DNA of 64,000 nucleotides from Pedobacter ureilyticus (GCF_005925345.1 NZ_SSHJ01000011.1:78883-142882), one strand, 5' to 3'; positions 36,915 through 45,179 are shown, counted from the stretch's first letter. The notes: a model not told the origin generated them from the sequence alone. Translations and numbers: made by a program.

Positions 36915-37892
36915 CTATCTCGGCACCTCTATTTTCTTAATAATTTGTGAAATGATATCCGAAGTTGTTAACCCTTCCATTTCTTTTTCTGGACTTAGCA
37001 TTACTCGATGCGCCAACACCGGCGTAGCTACTTTAATGATATCGTCTGGCGTAACAAAATCTCTACCAGCCATTGCCGCAATGGCTTTAGCACTGTTAAT
37101 TAACGCTAAAGAAGCCCTTGGCGAAGCTCCTAAGTACAAGGCTTTATTTTGGCGGGTTTCGTGAACTATCTGTGCGGCATAGGCCAACAATTTCGGCTCA
37201 ACAAATAGTGATTTAATTACCGCCCTTAGTGCAATAATTTGTGTAATAGCCAACACTGGCTTAATGTCTTCCAGCTGATGCTGGGTATTTTGTTGGTGTT
37301 GCTGCGTTAAAATCTCTATCTCTTCTTCTAAAGATGGATATTTGATTTCGACCTTGAACAGAAAACGATCCAATTGCGCCTCTGGCAAACGGTAAGTCCC
37401 TTCTTGCTCTATTGGATTTTGTGTGGCCAGTACCATGAAAGGCTCTTCCAGTTTGTAAGTAGTTCCATCTACAGTAACTTGACGTTCTTCCATCGCTTCG
37501 AACAAGGCCGATTGTGTTTTTGCAGGTGCTCGGTTAATTTCATCTACCAAGATGATATTACCAAATATTGGTCCTTGCCTAAACTGAAACTCTGCCGTTT
37601 TTGGACTAAAAACTGCGGTACCTAACACATCAGAAGGCATTAAATCTGGCGTAAATTGTATCCGCGAAAACGTGGCTGCAATACTTTTGGCAACTAACTT
37701 TGCACTTAACGTTTTGGCTACACCAGGCACTCCTTCTAACAATAGGTGCCCATTGGCCAGCAGGCCAGCAATTAGCAAATCAATAGTTTCTGTTTGGCCT
37801 ACAATTATTTTACCTAATTGCTGCCTAATTTGCTCTACCGCTTGGCTCAGCTCGCTTAAATCGGTACGCTGGTTAAACATTTCTTGTTCCAT
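36915..37892 (-). CDS. MoxR-family AAA+ ATPase
   Basis: A 325-residue MoxR ATPase (AAA_3 plus lid). Walker A GVPGVAKTLSAKLVAKSI (the usual GVPGxAKT variant), Walker B ILVDEINRAPAKTQSALFEAMEERQVTV, sensor 1 VLATQNPIEQEGTYRLPEAQLDRF and the C-terminal lid with LGASPRASLALINSAKA. MoxR proteins act with DUF58/VWA partners, probably as chaperones for metal insertion or complex assembly. It lies between DUF58 and DUF4350 on the same strand but REP-like repeats interrupt both spacers, so cotranscription is likely but may be modulated. Confidence 0.94.
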   Translation of the reverse strand: MEQEMFNQRTDLSELSQAVEQIRQQLGKIIVGQTETIDLLIAGLLANGHLLLEGVPGVAKTLSAKLVAKSIAATFSRIQFTPDLMPSDVLGTAVFSPKTAEFQFRQGPIFGNIILVDEINRAPAKTQSALFEAMEERQVTVDGTTYKLEEPFMVLATQNPIEQEGTYRLPEAQLDRFLFKVEIKYPSLEEEIEILTQQHQQNTQHQLEDIKPVLAITQIIALRAVIKSLFVEPKLLAYAAQIVHETRQNKALYLGASPRASLALINSAKAIAAMAGRDFVTPDDIIKVATPVLAHRVMLSPEKEMEGLTTSDIISQIIKKIEVPR

Positions 37893-37923
37893 GTTTATAA
37901 TTTGTTTTTGTTTAGGCTATTTC

Positions 37924-37998
37924 CGTCATCTCGACAATAGGAGAGATCTTTTCTTGAGCTAGATTTCTCCCTTAATTGTATTTCGGTTAGAAATGACG
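37924..37998. repeat. REP-like inverted repeat, CGTCATTTCGA family (right of moxR)
   Basis: 37924-37949 (CGTCATCTCGA...GAGATCT) pairs imperfectly with 37961-37998 (AGATTTCTC...GAAATGACG). It is the mate of the unit at 36805-36889; together they bracket the MoxR gene. Confidence 0.7.
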
Positions 37999-38007
37999 AT
38001 TAAACCA

Positions 38008-39198
38008 TTACCTATCTAGTTTATAAAACTGCTCTATTAGTTTATTGAAATCAATTAAATATTGGTCATCGATCTTTGCTTTTTCATCCAATTTGTTAAA
38101 TGAGTTGATATACCCTACCAACTGCTCAATTAGTGCGGCATCAATTCCTGTAATTTTTACTAAGGTTTCTTTAAATTCCTGATCTAATTCTGTTGTTTTT
38201 AAGCGATACTTATTTCTTACATACTCCAAAAAATAATTGATTTTCTTTTCAATGATATCATGATGGTTACGCTGCTGATAATATACCCTCCCAATAGTTT
38301 GGGCAAATTCTACTGAACTGTTAGTTAATGGATCTAGGAGAGGAATAATGCGTTGCCTGCGTTTCATTTCGTAAAGCACAAAAATTAGCAAGCCAACTAA
38401 GGCCAAATAATAAGCCCACCGCAATTCATCGTATCCAAATAAAACCCTAAATACCGATTGTTCGTTTGCCGCCGGTCGCACATAATACTCATCCCAAATA
38501 ATGGTTTTAGCCGATGGTAGATATGAAAACACCTTTGCAACATAATCTGAACCATTTTCGTTTAACAAATTATAGTTGGTAAATAACTGAGGATTTGGAC
38601 AAAGCAACAAGCTGCCCTTGCCAAAGCGATATTGTATAAGGTTAGGCTTTATCTCATATTTCCTCCCCAAAACTAATGCCTTGGTCGTATCCAAACCACT
38701 AAAGTATTGAGCAGCAATTCCTTTTTCGAAATAGTAATCCATTTCCCGTTTTAGATGCGGAGATGTGAAGTTGATAGGATATTTTGTTTTATTCTGAAAA
38801 TCGAAATCTGATCCTAAGTTTATTTTTAGCGAATCGGCCAGTGCTCCATCCATTTGAAAAGCAGCAATAAAAATGCGGTTACCTGCTTCCATATATTTAC
38901 GCATGGCCACAAAATCAAGATTTTCTACTTTTAGGGTTGATGCAATGATGAAATAATTTGAACTTCCCTTTGGAACAGTTTTAAGCGTATTATAAATATC
39001 GGTCTTGTAAACTTTTTGTTCCGCTTTAGGAAAAACATCCTGAATGTGTTGGCGTAAAATATACGTACCAAAGGGATTTTTATCCTCAGGCAGATAAGTA
39101 GGATTCCAATTTATTTCTGCGGGCTTGGTGTACTGTGCCACAATGTAAAGCACCAATAGCAATCCACCAAAAATGAAATATATTCTTAATCCTTTCAT
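38008..39198 (-). CDS. DUF4350 membrane protein
   Basis: A 396-residue protein with an N-terminal TM helix (about 4-22), a large extracytoplasmic domain, a second TM helix (about 262-280) and a cytosolic helical tail. The DUF4350 start (LPEDKNPFGTYILRQHIQDVFP) and the middle FGKGSLLLCPNPQLFTNYNLL, typical of glutamine-amidotransferase-like DUF4350 domains without a catalytic Cys, are visible. It lies between MoxR and DUF4129 and overlaps the latter by four bases (39195-39198). It is a regular member of the MoxR-DUF58 cluster in Bacteroidota; function unknown. Confidence 0.88.
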   Translation of the reverse strand: MKGLRIYFIFGGLLLVLYIVAQYTKPAEINWNPTYLPEDKNPFGTYILRQHIQDVFPKAEQKVYKTDIYNTLKTVPKGSSNYFIIASTLKVENLDFVAMRKYMEAGNRIFIAAFQMDGALADSLKINLGSDFDFQNKTKYPINFTSPHLKREMDYYFEKGIAAQYFSGLDTTKALVLGRKYEIKPNLIQYRFGKGSLLLCPNPQLFTNYNLLNENGSDYVAKVFSYLPSAKTIIWDEYYVRPAANEQSVFRVLFGYDELRWAYYLALVGLLIFVLYEMKRRQRIIPLLDPLTNSSVEFAQTIGRVYYQQRNHHDIIEKKINYFLEYVRNKYRLKTTELDQEFKETLVKITGIDAALIEQLVGYINSFNKLDEKAKIDDQYLIDFNKLIEQFYKLDR

Positions 39199-39947
39199 CT
39201 CAATGTAGTATTAAATTGTTGAAAGGATTGTTGAATTTGAGCGAAAGATACTTTATCGACAGGGAAGTCGCCATACCAAATGTACTCAAATTGATAAGTT
39301 AAGTTAGCGAAAGCTTCATGTCCATTTTCGCCCACCATCTCTTGCACATAAGCCGAGTTGGTCTTGTTGGGCAGCCAATCTATAATTTCTCTATCACTTA
39401 GTTGTTTTAAGGTTTGCAAGTACAGTAAGCGAACAGTCAATCGATAATTCCCATTCTGCAGGCTGTTGGCAATCTCTTCGTCAAAACTGATCTCGTGGAT
39501 GTTCTCTAAATGCTCATCGTAAGGTACATCTACCGCTTTAGATTTACCCGTAAACCAATTAAAATCTACGCCAATGAGCTTAAAAACAGCAAATATAATA
39601 ACACCTATACCAATAGCTAGGGTAGCATATTTTAATACTTTAGGCCAAATAGATGGGCCAGAGCTTGTTTGTCTTTCACCAAACAACCTGTTGATCCAAT
39701 TCCAAAAACTACGCCAAAACCTATCCCACCAGCTTAGGCTTTCGGGTTCTTCATCGCCATATTGAAACTCCTTTTGCGATTTATATCTTTGGATAGTTTC
39801 GTTATCAAATTGCTTAACCTGAGTTTTACTGCTATCTAGTTTTAGCAACATCGAATCTTTGGGCTTGCTTAATACTGGCTTGACCGCTTGCCGAGCCTGC
39901 AAATCCTCCGCAAAAAACAATAAAACAACTAAGAGCAGTATCCGCAT
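39195..39947 (-). CDS. DUF4129 exported membrane protein
   Basis: A 250-residue protein: signal peptide (1-19; MRILLLVVLLFFAEDLQA), an extracytoplasmic segment with SLSWWDRFWRSFWNWINRLFG, one TM helix (about 109-128), and a cytosolic DUF4129 domain (NGNYRLTVRLLYLQTLKQLSDREIIDWLPNKTN) matching the YRLAxRLLYLxxLxxL pattern. I place the start at 39947, right after the stop of the upstream gene, rather than at 40004, because it gives a proper signal peptide. In other bacteria DUF4129 domains are fused to transglutaminases; no transglutaminase is present here. Confidence 0.87.
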   Translation of the reverse strand: MRILLLVVLLFFAEDLQARQAVKPVLSKPKDSMLLKLDSSKTQVKQFDNETIQRYKSQKEFQYGDEEPESLSWWDRFWRSFWNWINRLFGERQTSSGPSIWPKVLKYATLAIGIGVIIFAVFKLIGVDFNWFTGKSKAVDVPYDEHLENIHEISFDEEIANSLQNGNYRLTVRLLYLQTLKQLSDREIIDWLPNKTNSAYVQEMVGENGHEAFANLTYQFEYIWYGDFPVDKVSFAQIQQSFQQFNTTLR

Positions 39948-39948
39948 A

Positions 39949-40821
39949 TTAATAATCTTCGTCTGGATGTACAACTGAAGCCTGTGTATTTCCAAACTCT
40001 TCAATTCTTTCCATTAAACCTTGGCTTTCTTTTCTTTCGGCCAAGCTAAAATAAATAAATGCAATGGCTACCAACGGAATAATAGCAAATACTTGAGCGA
40101 TGTAGATAGAGATTGAAGTAAACACATGATAGCCCTTTAGCAGCTGCAAATCGGAACCAGAAAAAGTGCTGACCATCATGAGTATATACGAAGGTGCATA
40201 CACCACCGACATACAAACTGCGGTAATGATGCCTATTACCAACAAAGTTGCAAAAGTTAACCACCAGTTCTGTTTTACTAACGCAAATGACCTACTAAAA
40301 GCATTGCCAAAATCAGCATTCTCTAAAACCATTACGGCAAAAAAGATAGAAAATGCTGGTGTAACATAAATTCCGGGGATTAAACACAACACCGTACAGA
40401 TGATCCAAAGGATATAGATTAAAAAACCGCTCCAAAATACCCTAAAGAAATAATATTTAAAGTAGCTCCATACTTCTTCTACTGTTGGCGCTACATTACC
40501 TTTGGCAATGTATAAACTTATAAAACTAAGGATAGACACACACATGGCCGTGTAGTTGAGGATAGAGAACAACGTGGCAAACCAATAACGCCATCCAAAA
40601 ATATTACTTAGTGTGCTACCACCATAAGCATAACCACTACTCGAATCTAAAATATGCCACTGCATAAAAACACTAGAAAGTACGCCTCCTAAAATAAACA
40701 CGCCACAAAGTGAGAAAAACGTTTTAAGCAGTGCTTTAATATTCTGTTTAATGAAGAGTAGCGTTCCAGAAATTACGCCTTCAAAATCTCTAATTTGTTT
40801 AAATTCTATGTTTTCTTTCAT
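39949..40821 (-). CDS. Multi-TM protein of the MoxR cluster
   Basis: A 290-residue integral membrane protein with about six hydrophobic segments (residues 28-50, 70-105, 120-155, 160-175, 195-225 and 235-265). The stretch GNVAPTVEEVWSYFKYYFFRVFWSGFLIYILW followed by a Gly/Pro-rich turn (LIPGIYVTPAFSIFFAVMVLENADFGNAFSRSFALVKQNW) resembles glycerophosphodiester phosphodiesterase membrane-domain-like or DUF4013 proteins; the latter identification is tentative. The N- and C-termini are cytosolic. It overlaps SpoIIM by one base and lies one base from DUF4129, so it belongs to the operon. Confidence 0.75.
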   Translation of the reverse strand: MKENIEFKQIRDFEGVISGTLLFIKQNIKALLKTFFSLCGVFILGGVLSSVFMQWHILDSSSGYAYGGSTLSNIFGWRYWFATLFSILNYTAMCVSILSFISLYIAKGNVAPTVEEVWSYFKYYFFRVFWSGFLIYILWIICTVLCLIPGIYVTPAFSIFFAVMVLENADFGNAFSRSFALVKQNWWLTFATLLVIGIITAVCMSVVYAPSYILMMVSTFSGSDLQLLKGYHVFTSISIYIAQVFAIIPLVAIAFIYFSLAERKESQGLMERIEEFGNTQASVVHPDEDY

Positions 40822-41780
40822 TATAAATTTTCTTGAGCGGAGGTTTTTCTAAACAACTGATAAGGGTAGATCACCACATACCAAACCATAAACGTTAACG
40901 ACGATGCTAATATAAAAATGCTTAACCAAATGGGCATGCCAGTATGTCTAGTCACAAAGCCTTCTACAAATGCAGCCAGCAAGATAATAGGAATAATGCC
41001 TATGGCTATTTTAGTGGCGTCTTTCCCGCTACGTTTAAAAGCCTGTAAACGGGTATAGGTTTTAGGAAAAAGCAGGCCGTGCCCCAATACCAAGCCAGCA
41101 CCACCCACTACCACAATAGAAAGAATTTCTAACGTTCCGTGAATCCAAATGACTAGGATAGACTGGGCACCCAAGCCTTTGCTAAAAAAGTAATACTCGA
41201 AAGCTCCCAGCATAATGCCATTACGCACCAAGTAAAAAACTGGACCAATAGACAATAAAACCCCACTTACAAACATGACAAAAGAGACCCACGTGTTATT
41301 GGCAGCAATCTTAAAAAACATGGCAAATTCACTCTCGTTTTTGTAAACGCCAAACGGGTCGCCTTTGGCAATATTTTCATTGGTCATATTTACATAGCGG
41401 TCGCCCAAAATTAGGCGTACAAAACGATCGTCGTACTTGGCAGACAACACGCCAATACTTACCGCTAACGCAAAGAAAATGAATGAGTAAAGAATTTGTT
41501 TGCGATAGGTATAAAATAGCAGCGGCAACTCATACTTCCAATAGCTAAAAAACCGGCCTTTTTCTTCCTTTTTATTTTTATAAATGGCCTGATGAAATAC
41601 AGCAGCCAAACCATTAAGATATGCTGTGGTTTTAGACTTTGGGTAGAAAGTTTTTGCATAAGCCAAATCGTTGGTAATTTCTACAAAACGTTGGGCAAGC
41701 TCATCGGGGCTATCGGTCTTTAGCGTCTCGTAGCGCTTCCATTTTTCAGCATTTTGTTTTACAAAGAGCGCTTCTTTCAT
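40821..41780 (-). CDS. Stage II sporulation protein M-like protein
   Basis: A 319-residue membrane protein of the SpoIIM/DUF95 family; not a sign of sporulation, since these occur widely in Bacteroidota. An N-terminal cytosolic helical domain (1-95) is followed by six or so TM helices. The family core is ILVIWIHGTLEILSIVVVGGAGLVLGHGLLFP (H-G-x-x-E motif). It is the first gene of the minus-strand DUF58/MoxR cluster and is divergent from the RDD gene at 42027. Its role may be in membrane-lipid or exopolymer handling, but nothing specific can be read. Confidence 0.9.
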   Translation of the reverse strand: MKEALFVKQNAEKWKRYETLKTDSPDELAQRFVEITNDLAYAKTFYPKSKTTAYLNGLAAVFHQAIYKNKKEEKGRFFSYWKYELPLLFYTYRKQILYSFIFFALAVSIGVLSAKYDDRFVRLILGDRYVNMTNENIAKGDPFGVYKNESEFAMFFKIAANNTWVSFVMFVSGVLLSIGPVFYLVRNGIMLGAFEYYFFSKGLGAQSILVIWIHGTLEILSIVVVGGAGLVLGHGLLFPKTYTRLQAFKRSGKDATKIAIGIIPIILLAAFVEGFVTRHTGMPIWLSIFILASSLTFMVWYVVIYPYQLFRKTSAQENL

Positions 41781-41868
41781 TTATTTGACGTATTGCGAGA
41801 GATATTTTTTGTTAAAATAAAACAAAAAATGTTAGCTACCATAAAAAACAACGTCAAGTTTTAAAAAA

Positions 41869-42009
41869 TTTAGCCACAGATGCACAGATTTTAATCAATA
41901 CCATAAGTTGTGCTAAATTTTAATCATTAGGCAAATAAAACTTTCATTGATATCCATGAGTGCAGTAAGCGGAAATATTTTATCTATGATTGGTACATCT
42001 GTGGCTAAA
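41869..42009. repeat. Inverted-repeat element, GCCACAGATG termini (second copy)
   Basis: Ends TTTAGCCACAGATG (41869-41882) and CATCTGTGGCTAAA (41996-42009) are perfect 14-bp complements. The core is AT rich and does not match the 25363-25447 copy, though both start GCCACAGATGCACA. Its right end provides the region between -33 and -7 of the RDD promoter. Confidence 0.78.
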
Positions 42010-42022
42010 AAAATTATATTTG
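41990..42022 (+). promoter_or_regulatory. Promoter of the RDD gene
   Basis: TTG at 41990-41992, 22-nt spacer, TATATTTG at 42015-42022, and ATG at 42027. The transcript should start at or within a few bases of the ATG. The right arm of the GCCACAGATG repeat fills the spacer. Confidence 0.68.
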
Positions 42023-42026
42023 GTTA

Positions 42027-42767
42027 ATGGAAACCATCAAAATTAACACTAGTCAACACGTAGAAATAGATTATCCCGTAGCTGGTTTGGGCGAGCGTGT
42101 AGCCGCCTATCTTATCGACTTTGCTATGTTCTTGATCATTTATTTCTTTGCGCTTATTGCCTTTGCAATTACAGGCTTAGAAAATCGATTCAACAATAGT
42201 GCTACTGTAATTTTGATCATTGTATTTGGAATTTGCTATGTATTTTACGATTTGCTTTGCGAAGTAGCATTTAACGGACAAAGCCTAGGCAAAAAGCTAT
42301 TGAAAATAAAAGTAGTAAGCCTAGACGGTGGAAGAGCCAGTATTGGGCAATATTTTATACGCTGGGTTTTTAGAATAGCAGATTTTACGCTTACAGCCAA
42401 TCTATTAGGTTTCATTAGTGTTGCCGTTTCTGAAAAAAAGCAACGCATTGGCGATATCGTTGCCGGCACTACCTTAATTAGAACTGTTCCGGCTACTAAA
42501 ATTGAGCATATTGCTTTTCATCCGGTAGATAACGAAGAATACACCCCTATTTTCGACAATGCGATGATGCTGAGCGACCATGACATAGAACTTATTCACG
42601 AGGTGGTGCGCACCTATTACACCACCTATAACACACAGCTCATCTATCAAATGGCGGCAAAAGTTTCAGGGCATTTGGGTGTAAATATTCCAGAGGGAAT
42701 GAATGAAATGCAGTTCTTAAAAACCGTTTCTTCAGATTATATTTATTTGACTTCGAGGGCGGTTTAA
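42027..42767 (+). CDS. RDD-family membrane protein
   Basis: A 246-residue protein with an RDD domain (about 12-155): VAAYLIDFAMFLIIYF with the Arg/Asp pair (ERVAAYLID), LLCEVAFNGQSLGKKLLKIKVVSLDG, and AVSEKKQRIGDIVAGTTLI. Three or four TM helices are followed by a hydrophilic C-terminal tail (155-246) with helical segments (IELIHEVVRTYYTTYNTQLIYQMAAKVSGHLG). It is divergently placed to the SpoIIM/MoxR/DUF58 cluster, as in many Bacteroidota. RDD proteins are poorly understood, some are Na+/H+ antiporters. It shares its stop (42765-42767) with that of the convergent GDSL gene by a TTAA overlap. Confidence 0.9.
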   Translation: METIKINTSQHVEIDYPVAGLGERVAAYLIDFAMFLIIYFFALIAFAITGLENRFNNSATVILIIVFGICYVFYDLLCEVAFNGQSLGKKLLKIKVVSLDGGRASIGQYFIRWVFRIADFTLTANLLGFISVAVSEKKQRIGDIVAGTTLIRTVPATKIEHIAFHPVDNEEYTPIFDNAMMLSDHDIELIHEVVRTYYTTYNTQLIYQMAAKVSGHLGVNIPEGMNEMQFLKTVSSDYIYLTSRAV

Positions 42768-43375
42768 CGTTTTTCTATGATTTTTTCTGCGATTAATTTA
42801 GTCCATTCTGTGTACATCTTACCAGAAGGATGCAAACCATCGGCTGCAATGAGGTTTGGTTTTTTAACCGCTTGGCGGGAGATTGGCGTGATATCTACAT
42901 AAGTAACATCGCTAGATTCAGTTTCCTGTCTGTTTATTTCATTAAAAGCATCAATCTCTTTGCTTATCGTTTTTAAGTCTCTGCCGCTATTTTTGGCAAA
43001 TTCTGTAACGCCCCAATCGGGAATTGAAACTACGTAAACTTTGTTTTTATCTCCGCCAGCAAAGCTGATGGCTGTTTCTAACAATTCAGTAAATTCTTTA
43101 CAGTAGGTTTCTTGCGAATAGCCGCGGTACTGGTTGTTTACACCAACTAGCAAAGTTACTAAGTCAAAGGTTTCGTTAATTTGCTCTTGTTGTATCGCAT
43201 GACGAAGTTCATCGGTTGTCCAACCAGTTTTGGCAATTACCTTGGGGTTTTTGAAATGAATAGCTTTAGCTTTTAGGAACTCAACCAGTTGGTACGGAAA
43301 AGATTCTAATTGTTCAACAGCCTCGCCAATGGTGTACGAATCGCCTAATGCTAAATAAGAAAGTGGTTTTACCAT
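42764..43375 (-). CDS. SGNH/GDSL-type hydrolase
   Basis: A 203-residue esterase/lipase-like hydrolase. Block I LALGDSYTIGE provides the nucleophile Ser13; block III is LLVGVNNQYRG (Asn in GxNN); block V DGLHPSGKMY provides the Asp and His of the triad. There is no signal peptide, so it is cytosolic. The substrate cannot be deduced. It is the last gene of a minus-strand group with DUF2752 and DUF5684. Confidence 0.9.
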   Translation of the reverse strand: MVKPLSYLALGDSYTIGEAVEQLESFPYQLVEFLKAKAIHFKNPKVIAKTGWTTDELRHAIQQEQINETFDLVTLLVGVNNQYRGYSQETYCKEFTELLETAISFAGGDKNKVYVVSIPDWGVTEFAKNSGRDLKTISKEIDAFNEINRQETESSDVTYVDITPISRQAVKKPNLIAADGLHPSGKMYTEWTKLIAEKIIEKR

Positions 43376-43385
43376 ACTAAAAACT

Positions 43386-43724
43386 TTAATGAATGTGCTG
43401 AAACAGCATTTTGTAAAGATAGCTTGCCACCATTACAAAACCGGTAAAAAAATACATTACCTTAAGCCATTTCGCATTTTGATCAAATTTAAATAGCCAA
43501 GAGCCAACTCCGGCAGTAAAACTCAACAGAAACGGAACCGTTGGAGGGTACAACTGAAAGCTCTGTACAAAATCTCCATTGAGCAAAGCCAATACCGAAC
43601 GTTGAAAGCCACAGCCAGGGCAATCAAAGCCAAATAAATATTTGAATGGACAGGGCAACAAAAAAATATCCGCTCTACTTAAAATTAGCAAAGCGGATAT
43701 TTTTTGAATATGTAAAACCAGCAC
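43386..43724 (-). CDS. DUF2752 protein, uncertain start
   Basis: A 112-residue (as drawn) DUF2752 protein; core CPFKYLFGFDCPGCGFQRSVLALLNGDFVQSFQLYP with the CPGCG pair, then two TM helices. The GTG start at 43724 is doubtful: the first 20 codons overlap a perfect hairpin with T6 tail (43666-43700) that looks like a terminator of the DUF5684 gene upstream. Tandem TTG codons at 43659-43661 and 43656-43658 directly after that tail are alternative starts, giving about 91 residues. It is one base set (10 bp) from GDSL. Compare the DUF2752 gene at 31461. Confidence 0.75.
   Translation of the reverse strand: MLVLHIQKISALLILSRADIFLLPCPFKYLFGFDCPGCGFQRSVLALLNGDFVQSFQLYPPTVPFLLSFTAGVGSWLFKFDQNAKWLKVMYFFTGFVMVASYLYKMLFQHIH
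43666..43700 (-). terminator. Hairpin terminator inside the called DUF2752 5' end
   Basis: Perfect 9-bp arms ATATCCGCT (43666-43674) and AGCGGATAT (43692-43700), flanked by an A run on the left and T run on the right, so it can act on both strands. On the minus strand it lies 28 bp past the DUF5684 stop, and the T run is followed by tandem TTG codons. Confidence 0.7.
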
Positions 43725-43727
43725 CTA

Positions 43728-44198
43728 TTAAAACTGATTTTGATTTTGCTGGTTAAATGGGTCGTTTGGATTACCGAAGCCGTTGCCGAAACCAGCCTGG
43801 TTTGCCTCCGCAGCAGATGGCCCTAAATATTTTGCACTGCCAAAGCCTAAAATTGGCCAGAAGATAAAGCCAAGCAAAATTAAACCTACAGTAAAGCCTT
43901 CTTCTTTACCATAACTCTTGCTGATAAGGTTATAAAGCCAAACCATAAATACAATATTTACACAAGGAATAAGTAACCATAGCAACCAAATGGTTGGTTT
44001 ACCTACAATTTCTATCATGATATAAATATTATAGATAGGAATAATTGCCGCCCAGCCTGGTTTGCCAGCTTTTTCGAATGTCTTCCACATTCCGGCAATA
44101 GCAACAATAATAATTGCTAAATAAATGATAAAAAAAGTAGCACCAATACCCGCTAAGATACCAGAACCTCCAGAAGAGTAATCAGATGAATAGTCCAT
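43728..44198 (-). CDS. DUF5684 membrane protein
   Basis: A 156-residue protein with four TM segments. The family core is WKTFEKAGKPGWAAIIPIYNIYIMIEIVGKPTIWLLWLLIPCVNI, with the KAGKPGWAxxIPxYN motif that is typical of DUF5684 proteins, sometimes found in signal peptidase I-like Bacteroidota proteins. The N-terminus is Ser/Gly rich and the C-terminus Asn/Gln rich, both probably cytosolic. Function unknown. An internal terminator-like hairpin lies just downstream (43666-43700). Confidence 0.88.
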   Translation of the reverse strand: MDYSSDYSSGGSGILAGIGATFFIIYLAIIIVAIAGMWKTFEKAGKPGWAAIIPIYNIYIMIEIVGKPTIWLLWLLIPCVNIVFMVWLYNLISKSYGKEEGFTVGLILLGFIFWPILGFGSAKYLGPSAAEANQAGFGNGFGNPNDPFNQQNQNQF

Positions 44199-44334
44199 AA
44201 TTAGTTTTAGTTTAAATTTTTAATTCTTTAAGTAAAGATAAAATTAAAGCCTGCAAATCAAAACCTTAAGCTACAAATTTTTCTTAGCACTAATTTATCT
44301 AACACTACAATTAACAACTTAAAAACTATCAGAT

Positions 44335-45030
44335 CTAAATTAACTCCATACCAAAAAGTTTTGCGATATGGCCTTTCAGCTTTGTTTTCACTTCCTCCAT
44401 ATCTAATTCTCTGCCCAGTTCTCGTTGCATAGAAGTTACATCTTTATCATCTATACCGCAAGGCACAATATTTCTGAAATAAGCCAAATCTGCATTTACA
44501 TTAAATGCAAAGCCATGCATGGTTACCCATCTACTGCAACGCACACCCATGGCACAAATTTTTCTAGCTTTTTCGTTATCAGCATCTATCCATACGCCGG
44601 TAAAGCCTTCATATCTTCCGGCAGCAATTCCATAGTCTGCCAAAGTAAGAATTACAGCTTCTTCTAGCGTGCGCAAATAAAGGTGAATATCGGTAAAGAA
44701 ATTATCTAAATCTAGTATTGGGTAGCCCACAATTTGCCCAGGTCCATGATAAGTGATGTCGCCTCCGCGATTAATTTTATAGTAAGTGGCTTGCTTTTCT
44801 ATCAAACCCTGTTCATCAAGCAATAAGTTTTCTGGCTTACCGCTTTTACCCAAGGTATACACATGCGGGTGTTCGTTAAAAATCAAATAGTTGGGCGTTT
44901 CCAGTTCAGTATTTTCAGTTCTGTTCTTGGTTTTTAAAGCTACTGTTTCGTTAAAAATCGCTTCCTGTTCGTCCCAAGCGTCCTGATAGTCGGTTAAACC
45001 CCAATCTATATATTTTACTTTTTTGTTCAT
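44335..45030 (-). CDS. lipB: Octanoyltransferase LipB
   Basis: LipB, 231 residues, transfers the octanoyl group from acyl carrier protein to lipoyl domains, the first step of endogenous lipoate synthesis. Visible: RGGDITYHGPGQIVGYPILDL (substrate-binding glycine loop), RKICAMGVRCSRWVTMHGFAFNVN with the catalytic Lys, and FRNIVPCGIDDKDVTSM with the catalytic Cys. The N-terminus matches relatives (KVKYIDWGLTDYQDAWDEQ). There is no lipA next to it. It is separated by about 150 bp from the upstream phosphopantetheinyl transferase. Confidence 0.95.
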   Translation of the reverse strand: MNKKVKYIDWGLTDYQDAWDEQEAIFNETVALKTKNRTENTELETPNYLIFNEHPHVYTLGKSGKPENLLLDEQGLIEKQATYYKINRGGDITYHGPGQIVGYPILDLDNFFTDIHLYLRTLEEAVILTLADYGIAAGRYEGFTGVWIDADNEKARKICAMGVRCSRWVTMHGFAFNVNADLAYFRNIVPCGIDDKDVTSMQRELGRELDMEEVKTKLKGHIAKLFGMELI

Positions 45031-45179
45031 TTTTTTAAGTCAGAAAAGTCTGCTGTCCGAAAGTTCGATGTTAATATGCCTTACTTACTCATTCTATCAT
45101 TCACTAATTCAAAACTGTTTAAAGTCTGCAAGACCGATGATATTATGCTTTATTTACTCATCCAAAATTCATTCACTGC

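Noticed and set aside
40821..41780. Sporulation gene as a sign of a spore former
   Set aside because: SpoIIM-like proteins of this type occur widely in non-sporulating Bacteroidota, and no other sporulation gene is present.
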